Below, in pieces: positions 1-5,332 of a DNA stretch of 5,332 nt. The notes beneath the pieces were generated by a model that worked only from the letters and a program-made list of their open reading frames with translations, did no database searches and had not been told where the DNA came from. Origin of the DNA: DATCLA01 sp036564195 (GTDB lineage: Bacteria > Bacillota > UBA4882 > UBA8346); NCBI GenBank assembly GCA_036564195.1, contig DATCLA010000066.1, positions 1-5,332 on the forward strand, written 5' to 3'. The first letter of the stretch is position 1. Each line of letters opens with the position of its first letter. Position numbers and translations under genes: made by a program.

Positions 1-7
1 TTTACGT

Positions 8-14
8 CCTCCTC
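8..14 (-). promoter_or_regulatory. Ribosome binding site of a gene starting just outside the left edge
   Basis: Read on the minus strand this is GAGGAGG, close to a perfect Shine-Dalgarno sequence, followed by ACGTAAA up to the window edge. With the usual 6-9 nt spacing the start codon would fall at or just beyond position 1. No start codon is visible inside the window, so no coding region is called. The minus-strand promoter at 92-120 supports a real gene here. Its product is unknown. Confidence 0.55.
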
Positions 15-91
15 AACGCCTGCCAGATTAAGATTATTCTAAATCTAGTTTGACCATATTTTTAACCGATCACTTAGGGAATACGGCAACA

Positions 92-120
92 ATTATATCT
101 AAAATATGTTAATTTAGCAA
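92..120 (-). promoter_or_regulatory. Sigma-A-like promoter for the gene left of the window
   Basis: On the minus strand a -35 element TTGCTA (plus positions 115-120, four of six matches to TTGACA) is followed after exactly 17 nt by a perfect -10 TATAAT (plus positions 92-97). Transcription would begin near position 85 and give a leader of about 85 nt ending in the ribosome binding site at 8-14. The promoter lies downstream of the glnN hairpin and points away from glnN, so the next gene can be transcribed independently. This is a sequence match only. The leader also holds an imperfect 9-bp stem (25-33 with 38-46, one mismatch, TTAT loop on the plus strand). Confidence 0.5.
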
Positions 121-126
121 TCCTTA

Positions 127-172
127 CTGCCAATATTTAAACCCGGGTTTTACCGGGTTTAAATATTGGCAG
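127..172 (-). terminator. Perfect 20-bp hairpin after glnN, terminator-like but without a U-tract
   Basis: The arms at 127-146 and 153-172 are exact reverse complements over 20 bp, separated by a 6-nt loop (147-152). The stem is GC-rich at both ends (CTGCC at the base, CCCGG at the tip) and AT-rich in the middle. It begins 16 nt past the glnN stop codon, where a terminator would sit. However, neither strand has a T-run after the stem: the minus strand continues TAAGGATTGC and the plus strand AGATTTAAGA. It may terminate inefficiently, act as a 3' stabilising or processing hairpin, or be a small palindromic repeat. Its existence is certain, its function is not. Confidence 0.5.
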
Positions 173-188
173 AGATTTAAGACAACGT

Positions 189-2303
189 CTAGATATTAAA
201 TAACATATCAGCATAAGTCGGAATGGGCCACACTTTGGCGTCGACCATTGTCTCCAGTTGATCACCGTAACAGCGCAGTCTGGCCATAACGGCACAGACT
301 TCATCACGGTAGTATTCGGCTTGTTTGAGGATATCCTTGGTCGATTCACCGGCACCAGCCAGCACCTTTTCCAAAGCGGTAATCTGCTCATCGAATGAAT
401 TCAGAGTTTCGGTAAGTTCTTTTAAAAGTCTTTCCTGGGCTGTAGTATTTGCTTGCGGCGCTACTGCTTTAACTTTAGCGATTGATTCTGCAACCATAGT
501 GGTAAAGTTAATCACTGCCGGCATAATCTGGCGTTTAGCCATATCCAGCATAGTCAAGGCTTCGATGTTAATCGCCTTCACATATGCTTCCAACAAAATT
601 TCATAACGTGAATATAATTCGCTCCTGCTGTAAACATGGTGTTTCTCAAAGAGCTTAATATTTTTTTCCGCAATTAGAGCCGGGATCGCAGCTACAGTCG
701 ATTTTATATTAGGGAGACCCCGTTTTGCTGCTTCAGCGATCCATTCCGGAGCGTAATTATTACCGTTAAAAATAATCCGCTTATGCTTATGCATAACTTC
801 TTTGATATATTTTTGAATTTCAGCCCGAACATCACTGGCCTTTTCAAGCCGGTCAGCTATTTGTGACAAACTTTCTGCTACAATTGTATTTAAAACGGTA
901 TTCGGACCGCCGATTGAGATGGACGAGGGAACCATGCGAAATTCAAACTTATTGCCGGTAAAAGCAAAAGGTGAAGTCCGGTTCCGATCCGTGGTGTCTC
1001 TGGGTAGATTAGGCAAAGTCGACACCCCAATTTTCAACGTTCCTCCCTTTTTCGAAGTTGCAGTAGTGCCGTTACCAATCTGTTCCAAAATCTCTGTCAA
1101 CTGCTCGCCCAGGAAAATCGAGATAATCGCCGGTGGCGCTTCATTAGCGCCCAAACGGTGGTCATTCCCGGGGCTGGACGCAGAAACCCGCAATAAATCG
1201 GCATAATCATCAACAGCTTGAATTACCGCCGCCAAGAACATTAAAAACTGGGCATTCTCATGCGGTGTTGAGCCGGGTTCCAAGAGATTTTGCCCGTCAT
1301 CGGTATTCATCGACCAGTTATTATGTTTACCGGAACCATTAACCCAGGCAAATGGCTTCTCATGAAGTAAACAGACCAGGCCGTGGCGTTGGGCTACTTT
1401 ACGTAAGGTTTCCATCACCAATTGATTGTGATCAGTGGCAATGTTAGTTGTATTATAAACCGGCGCTAATTCATGCTGGGCCGGAGCAGCTTCGTTATGC
1501 TTGGTCTTGGAAGAAACCCCCAACGCCCAAAGTTCTTGGTCCACCTCTTTCATAAAACAGGAGATCCGTTCTTTAATATTGCCGAAATAATGGTCATCAA
1601 GCTCCTGCCCTTTCGGTGGTTTGGCCCCAAACAGGGTCCGCCCGGTGAGGATTAAGTCTTTTCTTAAATCGTAGTATTTTTTATCAATCAAAAAATACTC
1701 CTGTTCCGGTCCGACCATGGTAATGACCTTTTTCACTCGGTCATTACCTAAGAGTCTTAAAACCCGGACTGCCTGTTTGGAAAGAGCTTCCATCGACCGA
1801 AGCAACGGAGTCTTCTTATCCAAAGCTTCTCCGGTATAAGAGCAAAAGGCAGTCGGAATATATAATGAATTGTCTTTTACAAAAGCCGGTGAAGTGCAAT
1901 CCCAAGCGGTATAGCCCCTGGCTTCAAAGGTTGCCCGCAAGCCACCGGAGGGAAAAGATGAAGCATCGGGTTCTCCTTTGATCAGTTCTTTCTTGGAGAA
2001 CTCCATAATTACTTTACCGTTCGCAATCGGCACTATAAAGGCGTCATGCTTTTCAGCAGTAATTCCGGTCATAGGTTGAAACCAGTGAGTATAATGAGTG
2101 GCGCCTTGTTCAATGGCCCAATCCTTCATGGCCTTGGCAACCACATCGGCGATGGCAGGATCTAAAGGTACACCTTCATCAATGGTTTTCCGTAAGGACT
2201 CATACACGTTCCGCGGTAAACGAGCCTGCATTACAGCATCATTAAAGACTTTACTACCAAATATATCTGCTAATGAACTAGGTAAGCCGGTTTCGTTCTC
2301 CAT
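189..2303 (-). CDS. glnN: Type III glutamine synthetase (GSIII)
   Basis: The 704-residue product is a glutamine synthetase that condenses glutamate and ammonia with ATP in the cytoplasm. The length matches the GSIII family (about 700-730 residues), far above GSI/GSII. After an N-terminal GSIII-specific segment come the catalytic motifs: GPEQEYF (198-204), NEAAPAQHE (270-278), the GSGKHNNWS block (323-331), SSPGNDHRLGANEAPP (376-391) with its conserved Arg, and DRNRTSPFAF to NKFEFR (439-456). The C-terminal 150 residues are helical and probably coiled coil. Known GSIII enzymes form dodecamers. The ATG at 2303 has GGAG nine nt upstream (2313-2316), so the start is well supported. The gene is complete and divides a divergent region with the ABC operon. 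A weak GlnR/TnrA-like box lies upstream. Family assignment is near certain; regulation is inferred. Confidence 0.97.
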   Translation of the reverse strand: MENETGLPSSLADIFGSKVFNDAVMQARLPRNVYESLRKTIDEGVPLDPAIADVVAKAMKDWAIEQGATHYTHWFQPMTGITAEKHDAFIVPIANGKVIMEFSKKELIKGEPDASSFPSGGLRATFEARGYTAWDCTSPAFVKDNSLYIPTAFCSYTGEALDKKTPLLRSMEALSKQAVRVLRLLGNDRVKKVITMVGPEQEYFLIDKKYYDLRKDLILTGRTLFGAKPPKGQELDDHYFGNIKERISCFMKEVDQELWALGVSSKTKHNEAAPAQHELAPVYNTTNIATDHNQLVMETLRKVAQRHGLVCLLHEKPFAWVNGSGKHNNWSMNTDDGQNLLEPGSTPHENAQFLMFLAAVIQAVDDYADLLRVSASSPGNDHRLGANEAPPAIISIFLGEQLTEILEQIGNGTTATSKKGGTLKIGVSTLPNLPRDTTDRNRTSPFAFTGNKFEFRMVPSSISIGGPNTVLNTIVAESLSQIADRLEKASDVRAEIQKYIKEVMHKHKRIIFNGNNYAPEWIAEAAKRGLPNIKSTVAAIPALIAEKNIKLFEKHHVYSRSELYSRYEILLEAYVKAINIEALTMLDMAKRQIMPAVINFTTMVAESIAKVKAVAPQANTTAQERLLKELTETLNSFDEQITALEKVLAGAGESTKDILKQAEYYRDEVCAVMARLRCYGDQLETMVDAKVWPIPTYADMLFNI

Positions 2304-2415
2304 CTATTGGTACTCCTTTCATGTTAGGTGCTTGTCAATCATCTTTAATCTCCATCAAGATTAACATTTATTTTCTAACTCCGCAAGTTAGTTTTCAAAT
2401 TTTTAATCCAAAAAT

Positions 2416-2435
2416 TTACAAATATATTACAAATA
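2416..2435. repeat. 11-nt-spaced direct repeat TTACAAATA
   Basis: TTACAAATA occurs at 2416-2424 and again at 2427-2435, a period of 11 nt or about one helical turn. On the minus strand it reads TATTTGTAA twice, about 115-130 nt upstream of the glnN start codon. Same-face repeats of this kind can be binding sites for a regulator, but the surrounding DNA is so AT-rich that chance is a serious alternative. Confidence 0.3.
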
Positions 2436-2499
2436 ATCAAAATAACCAGTTCGACTTTAATTTACTAATTGTAAACAAAATTTAGAAAATGAATTAATT

Positions 2500-2569
2500 T
2501 AGTAACAATCTTGTAGGAATTTTAATTATTCTCGAGAATTTTAAAGATAATTAATACAATTGTTACCTA
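2500..2569. promoter_or_regulatory. Concentric dyad, likely operator, centred on CTCGAG
   Basis: A perfect 12-bp palindrome ATTCTCGAGAAT (2528-2539) is flanked by a second inverted repeat, GTAACAAT (2502-2509) and ATTGTTAC (2559-2566). The centres of the two coincide to within half a base. The similarity of the outer arms extends to TACAA-(GA)-TTGTTAC on the left (minus strand) and TACAATTGTTAC on the right. Each outer box is itself roughly palindromic, and the box centres are about 51 nt apart, near five helical turns. This fits an operator bound by a dimer or looping tetramer controlling one or both divergent units. The regulator is not encoded in the window and the motif matches no consensus I recognise. 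Confidence 0.4.
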
Positions 2570-2660
2570 TATTTAATCACTTAGACCGATTATAACCCAA
2601 TTCGAAATTGTCACTTTTTCACCAGTTTAAAATTTAGATGACATTTATTTAAACAGCACC

Positions 2661-2668
2661 AAAAGGAG
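2661..2668 (+). promoter_or_regulatory. Ribosome binding site that sets the ABC ATPase start
   Basis: AAAAGGAG ends at 2668, and eight nt later is the in-frame TTG at 2677. The alternative in-frame GTG at 2668-2670 begins with the last base of this Shine-Dalgarno sequence, so it cannot be its target and has no other site upstream. The TTG is therefore preferred. Confidence 0.75.
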
Positions 2669-2676
2669 TGGACGGC

Positions 2677-3528
2677 TTGGATTTCATCATTTATTGCCAA
2701 GGATTATATAAAAACTATCGAAAGAAAAAAGTTTTACAAGGAATTGATTTAGCAGTTCCCAAAGGCAGCGTCTTTGCCTTGCTAGGAACTAACGGCGCCG
2801 GCAAAACTACTTTAATCCGTACTTTACTAGGATTAATTCCTGCTTCTGCCGGTACGGTTAAAGTATTGGGTGCAGAACCTTATAAAATCGGTCCCACTCT
2901 GCGGCAAAACATCGGATATGTTTCCGAAGAGCAAGGATTATACGGTTGGATGACCGTCGGCGGCCTGATCCGCTTTTGCAAAGCCCTATACCAAAATTGG
3001 GATGAACAACTGGTCCAAAAATACCTCGTCCGCTTCAAGCTGGACTTAAACACCAAGATCAGTACCTTATCCAAAGGCCAAACCACTAAGCTGGCACTGA
3101 TTTTGGCCCTGGCACCTCAACCGGAACTGTTAATCCTGGATGAACCAATGAACGGTTTAGATCCTTTAGCTCAGTACGAATTTTTGCAAGTAATTAAAAA
3201 CGACCTTAGCTCTGAATCCCGGAGTGTTTTTTTCTCCACTCATAATTTAAACGATGTGGAGCTGATTGCGGAACAAGTAGCAATACTATTTAATGGCAAA
3301 ATTCAAATATCCGGTACAATTACAGAAATCTGCCAACAACTTGTCAAAGTTAAAATAGCTAATGGTCAAAATATCCAATGTCGGCAGCTGGTATTGGAGG
3401 AAACAGCCGACCATCGGGTCATCTTAATCCCGGCTGCCGCAGCAGAACAGTTACAGATTACGGTAGGCCCGGCCTTACCTGTTACCTTACATGAAGCCTT
3501 TCTCTTCTACTGTTCGGGAGGGGAATAA
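2677..3528 (+). CDS. ABC transporter ATP-binding protein, ABC-2 exporter type (YtrB-like)
   Basis: This 283-residue cytoplasmic ATPase drives an ABC transporter. From the TTG start it shows Walker A GTNGAGKTT (37-45), signature LSKGQ (131-135), Walker B LLILDEP (151-157), D-loop GLDP (160-163) and the switch histidine in FFSTHNL (H189). The Q-loop position reads IGYVSEEQGLY with Glu near 84, a substitution common in ABC-2 exporter ATPases, so activity is not in doubt. The last 80 residues form the usual accessory tail. Length and motif style resemble YtrB and CcmA-like exporters. Its stop lies two nt before the permease ATG, and the permease ribosome binding site (about 3516-3523) sits inside its last codons, implying translational coupling. 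YtrB-type operons often begin with a GntR regulator, but none is present here. An earlier GTG (2668) is possible but lacks a ribosome binding site. The substrate is unknown. Confidence 0.95.
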   Translation: MDFIIYCQGLYKNYRKKKVLQGIDLAVPKGSVFALLGTNGAGKTTLIRTLLGLIPASAGTVKVLGAEPYKIGPTLRQNIGYVSEEQGLYGWMTVGGLIRFCKALYQNWDEQLVQKYLVRFKLDLNTKISTLSKGQTTKLALILALAPQPELLILDEPMNGLDPLAQYEFLQVIKNDLSSESRSVFFSTHNLNDVELIAEQVAILFNGKIQISGTITEICQQLVKVKIANGQNIQCRQLVLEETADHRVILIPAAAAEQLQITVGPALPVTLHEAFLFYCSGGE

Positions 3529-3530
3529 TA

Positions 3531-5183
3531 ATGCCATACCCTGTTTTGTCACTTTTGTCACTTAAAGAAATCCGGCAAAACCGTCTGATTTGGGGAATTC
3601 CATATCTGTTTTTATTAACAATCGGCTTTTTAAATCACACCAATACCCACTGGTTAAGCAAGGACTGGGTGGAAATACTGGGCACAGCTTTCCCGGTAGC
3701 CCTGGCCGGAGCCTACGGGTTACAAGCGTTTGATTCGGAAGAATACACTCAAACCAGGGACTTTCTGCTTACCAAACCGCTGACGGTTAACATAATTGTC
3801 TGGTCAAAATATTTCCCCAGTTTAGCTGTGCTGCTATTAACCACTTTTCTCTGGCAGTTAATACTGTTACCGCAGAGTATTCAATTACCCGACATCTTCA
3901 ACCTGCAAAGTCTGTGGTTTAGCGTCTTTATCCTGATAATCACTACGGTTTACAATGTGGCTTTTACAACCGGGTTAATCATCAAAGGCCCTAAAAAGCT
4001 CTTGGTTGCTCTATTATTGAGCTTTCTTTCCACCGGCTGGATCTTAGCAGGCTGGTGTGAAGCTGTTACCGCCTGCTACTTTGCAAGCTGGAGTTTTAAT
4101 CATTATACCTTAACCGTGCTGGTAACCCTCGCCTTAACGGCCGGTTTGATTGTAAGCATCAGTTTAGCCAGTATCAACCTTAATTGCTGGCTTTTATCAA
4201 AATATCCGTTTGAATTTTTTAAAAAACCGCTCTATTGGTTTTCCGGTTTTTTACTCTTATTCCCACTAGGTTGCCTGTTAATCAACGAATTTCAAAAACC
4301 GCTGGTTCGACCATTTAATTCACTGGCTGCTTCTTTCTTCAAACTGGAGGAACCCTGGTTTGTAGCAGTCCGCGGGTTCCGGCGGCCTCATAAGACCGGC
4401 TATGCCTTTGTTGACAGTACTGGCCGTATCGGCTTGGTTAAAGGAAACCGACCTGATAAACCGAAAGTCATTATTAATCCGCCTACTCCGGTAAAGACTA
4501 AGGGAATTACCTGGTCGCCGGATGGCAGCTGCTTTTCCTTTGACCAAAACGGCCTTATTTATATCTATGAATTAGCAAGCGGCCAAACTACCCCCCTGCT
4601 TCCAGGCGACCGCGCTTATTGGTCGGATGACAACCGTCAAATCCTGGTAAGTCAAATCCTAAACACCCCTACCTTGGCACAAAACGGAGTGGCGCTCCCG
4701 GTCCAAACCATTAAGTTTTCCATTTTCGACCGTTTGCAAAATTCCGTCACCTATTGGGCCCGGTTTAGTTCAGGGCCTGCCGTGGCCTGGGAATGGGATT
4801 CCGCCCGTGATCAATTACTGGCCATTGATCCCTCTTGGTCATTAAGATTGGTACATTTAAAAGGAAAATCTACCGAGACCATTAATTTATTAGCGGTACA
4901 GCCAAAGTATGAAATTATCACCCGAGGTCAAATAATTCATTCCCTTAACCATTATGACCTAATCATTTGCAGTCGTGATCTGGCAAAGGACCGGAAGTCC
5001 CGTGGCCGGTTTAATCTACGGTGGTTTACTTATCACCCCCAAAACCAACGGCTTAAATTAGAGGCAACCTTTAGGGGAATCCCTACGGACCAGAAGGATT
5101 TGATCTTAGATCCCGACGGACAACGCTTACTAACAAGCAATGGCAGCGGAAGCTATTTCGCTGGCAAATTCAACCGGAGGTAA
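3531..5183 (+). CDS. ABC-2 type permease with C-terminal extracytoplasmic beta-propeller-like domain
   Basis: The 550-residue protein is probably the membrane partner of the preceding ATPase. Hydrophobic segments lie near 16-34, 48-65, 94-114, 126-152, 157-178, 192-217 and 234-252. Basic loops (K12/R15/R18, K82/K93, K152-K156, K224-K232) alternate so that the N-terminus is inside and the C-terminus outside. The loop at about 66-93 (DSEEYTQTRDFLLTKPLT) resembles the ABC-2 coupling segment. Residues from about 254 onward are soluble, with propeller-like repeats: ITWSPDGSCFSF (326-337), AYWSDDNRQILVS (362-374), AVAWEWDSARDQLLAID (417-433) and LILDPDGQRLLTS (524-536), suggesting five or six degenerate blades. 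No lipobox or heme motif is seen. ATG at 3531 follows GGGAGGGG. Known ABC-2 permeases are about 250-400 residues, so the extra domain is unusual. It may bind substrate or a partner. The permease call is firm; the propeller fold is inferred from repeats only. Confidence 0.85.
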   Translation: MPYPVLSLLSLKEIRQNRLIWGIPYLFLLTIGFLNHTNTHWLSKDWVEILGTAFPVALAGAYGLQAFDSEEYTQTRDFLLTKPLTVNIIVWSKYFPSLAVLLLTTFLWQLILLPQSIQLPDIFNLQSLWFSVFILIITTVYNVAFTTGLIIKGPKKLLVALLLSFLSTGWILAGWCEAVTACYFASWSFNHYTLTVLVTLALTAGLIVSISLASINLNCWLLSKYPFEFFKKPLYWFSGFLLLFPLGCLLINEFQKPLVRPFNSLAASFFKLEEPWFVAVRGFRRPHKTGYAFVDSTGRIGLVKGNRPDKPKVIINPPTPVKTKGITWSPDGSCFSFDQNGLIYIYELASGQTTPLLPGDRAYWSDDNRQILVSQILNTPTLAQNGVALPVQTIKFSIFDRLQNSVTYWARFSSGPAVAWEWDSARDQLLAIDPSWSLRLVHLKGKSTETINLLAVQPKYEIITRGQIIHSLNHYDLIICSRDLAKDRKSRGRFNLRWFTYHPQNQRLKLEATFRGIPTDQKDLILDPDGQRLLTSNGSGSYFAGKFNRR

Positions 5184-5190
5184 AGGCCAA

Positions 5191-5332
5191 ATGAAATTGC
5201 GGCTGAATCAAGCTAATTTTTTAGACGGAATTAATTCAGTCCTGACATTGACTTTAGCTGAGCTCAAACATAATATTGTCAGTTTTCTGTTTCCCGGTTT
5301 GTTTTATGGAGGCTTATTAATCTATATTTTAA
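5191..5332 (+). CDS. N-terminal fragment of a probable second ABC permease (cut by window end)
   Basis: Only the first 47 codons are visible, with an open frame to the last base. The ATG at 5191 follows GGAGG (5176-5180) by ten nt and lies seven nt after the previous stop, so it belongs to the same operon. The visible protein starts with a short basic cytoplasmic stretch (MKLRLNQANF), continues with an amphipathic segment ending TLAELKHNIVSF, and enters a first membrane helix (FPGLFYGGLLIYIL). This LAELKHN-then-helix layout is typical of ABC-2 permease N-termini, where the helix precedes membrane segment 1, and resembles the neighbour's LKEIRQNRLIWG. A second permease would complete a heterodimeric transporter. 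No conserved motif can be tested in so short a piece, so the function is inferred from position and shape. Confidence 0.7.
   Translation, partial: MKLRLNQANFLDGINSVLTLTLAELKHNIVSFLFPGLFYGGLLIYIL

Larger units (their letters stand above)
2304..2676. promoter_or_regulatory. Divergent intergenic control region between glnN and the ABC operon
   Basis: These 373 nt hold no credible gene in either direction. They are strongly AT-rich: 2461-2580 contains only 22 G/C in 120 bases. Both transcription units must start here. Candidate minus-strand elements are GTAACA (2561-2566) with TAAAAT (2538-2543) at 17 nt, and an isolated perfect TATAAT (2589-2594). On the plus strand TTGTCA (2608-2613) and TAAAAT (2628-2633) are only 14 nt apart. 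None is decisive, because such AT-rich DNA yields many partial matches. Small symmetric elements include TTTAC-5-GTAAA (2461-2475), CTAACT-5-AGTTAG (2375-2391) and the larger dyad listed separately. I saw no recognisable riboswitch or T-box. Confidence 0.7.

Noticed and set aside
919..1206. Plus-strand 95-codon open frame inside glnN
   Set aside because: It is antisense to conserved catalytic motifs of glutamine synthetase, lacks a recognisable domain, and is best explained as a shadow of the codon bias of glnN.
2333..2338. Perfect minus-strand TTGACA as a -35 element for glnN
   Set aside because: At 17 nt spacing the -10 position would read GAGTAC and fall on the glnN ribosome binding site, leaving no room for a leader.
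2375..2400. Hairpin CTAACT-CCGCA-AGTTAG followed by TTTT as a plus-strand terminator
   Set aside because: The stem is only 6 bp and no plus-strand gene lies upstream of it that would need termination.
2477..2491. CodY-box-like sequence (AATTTTCWGAAAATT)
   Set aside because: Four of fifteen positions mismatch, and the region is so AT-rich that such a match is expected by chance.
2304..2600. Riboswitch, T-box or glutamine-sensing RNA in the glnN leader
   Set aside because: I found no conserved T-box or compact multi-stem structure followed by a terminator. Only short AT-rich stems are present.
2589..2614. Minus-strand GTGACA plus TATAAT as a clear glnN promoter
   Set aside because: The hexamers match well but are only 14 nt apart, too short for a normal sigma-A promoter, and no extended -10 TG is present. 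It is kept only as a weak candidate within the control region.
4320..4547. Minus-strand 75-codon open frame inside the permease gene
   Set aside because: It is antisense to the start of the propeller-like domain, with no family resemblance. The permease frame is continuous and well supported there.

Overview
The window looks like chromosomal DNA from a low-GC Bacillota (Firmicutes) bacterium, probably a clostridial lineage. The evidence is the AT-rich intergenic DNA, strong GGAG-type ribosome binding sites, a TTG start codon, a type III glutamine synthetase, and a compact ABC-2 exporter operon of the YtrB style. I cannot name a genus from the sequence alone. There is no rRNA, tRNA, CRISPR array, transposase or phage gene.

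Layout, left to right. Positions 1-188 are non-coding. They hold a good sigma-A-like promoter (TTGCTA, 17 nt, TATAAT) and, at the very edge, a ribosome binding site, both on the minus strand. Together they imply a minus-strand gene that starts just outside the window. Next comes a perfect 20-bp hairpin just past the end of the glutamine synthetase gene, without the U-tract of a normal terminator. Positions 189-2303 (minus) encode a full-length type III glutamine synthetase (GlnN), which makes glutamine from glutamate, ammonia and ATP. Positions 2304-2676 are a 373-nt, very AT-rich divergent control region with a striking concentric dyad centred on a CTCGAG palindrome near 2533. From 2677 a plus-strand operon runs off the right end: an ABC ATPase, a 550-residue permease, and the first 47 codons of a further small membrane protein that is probably a second permease. 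Gene gaps are 2 and 7 nt, so the three are very likely co-transcribed and translationally coupled.

The ATPase should power one or both membrane subunits as an ABC-2 type exporter. The substrate cannot be read from the sequence. The most unusual item is the first permease. After about seven membrane segments it carries an extra domain of roughly 290 residues that looks like a degenerate beta-propeller (WSPDG/LDPDG-type repeats). The positive-inside pattern of the loops places that domain outside the cytoplasmic membrane.

glnN and the exporter operon share one divergent control region, so coordinated regulation is possible, but no regulator gene is present in the window. I saw no frameshift or truncation other than the genes cut by the window edges.
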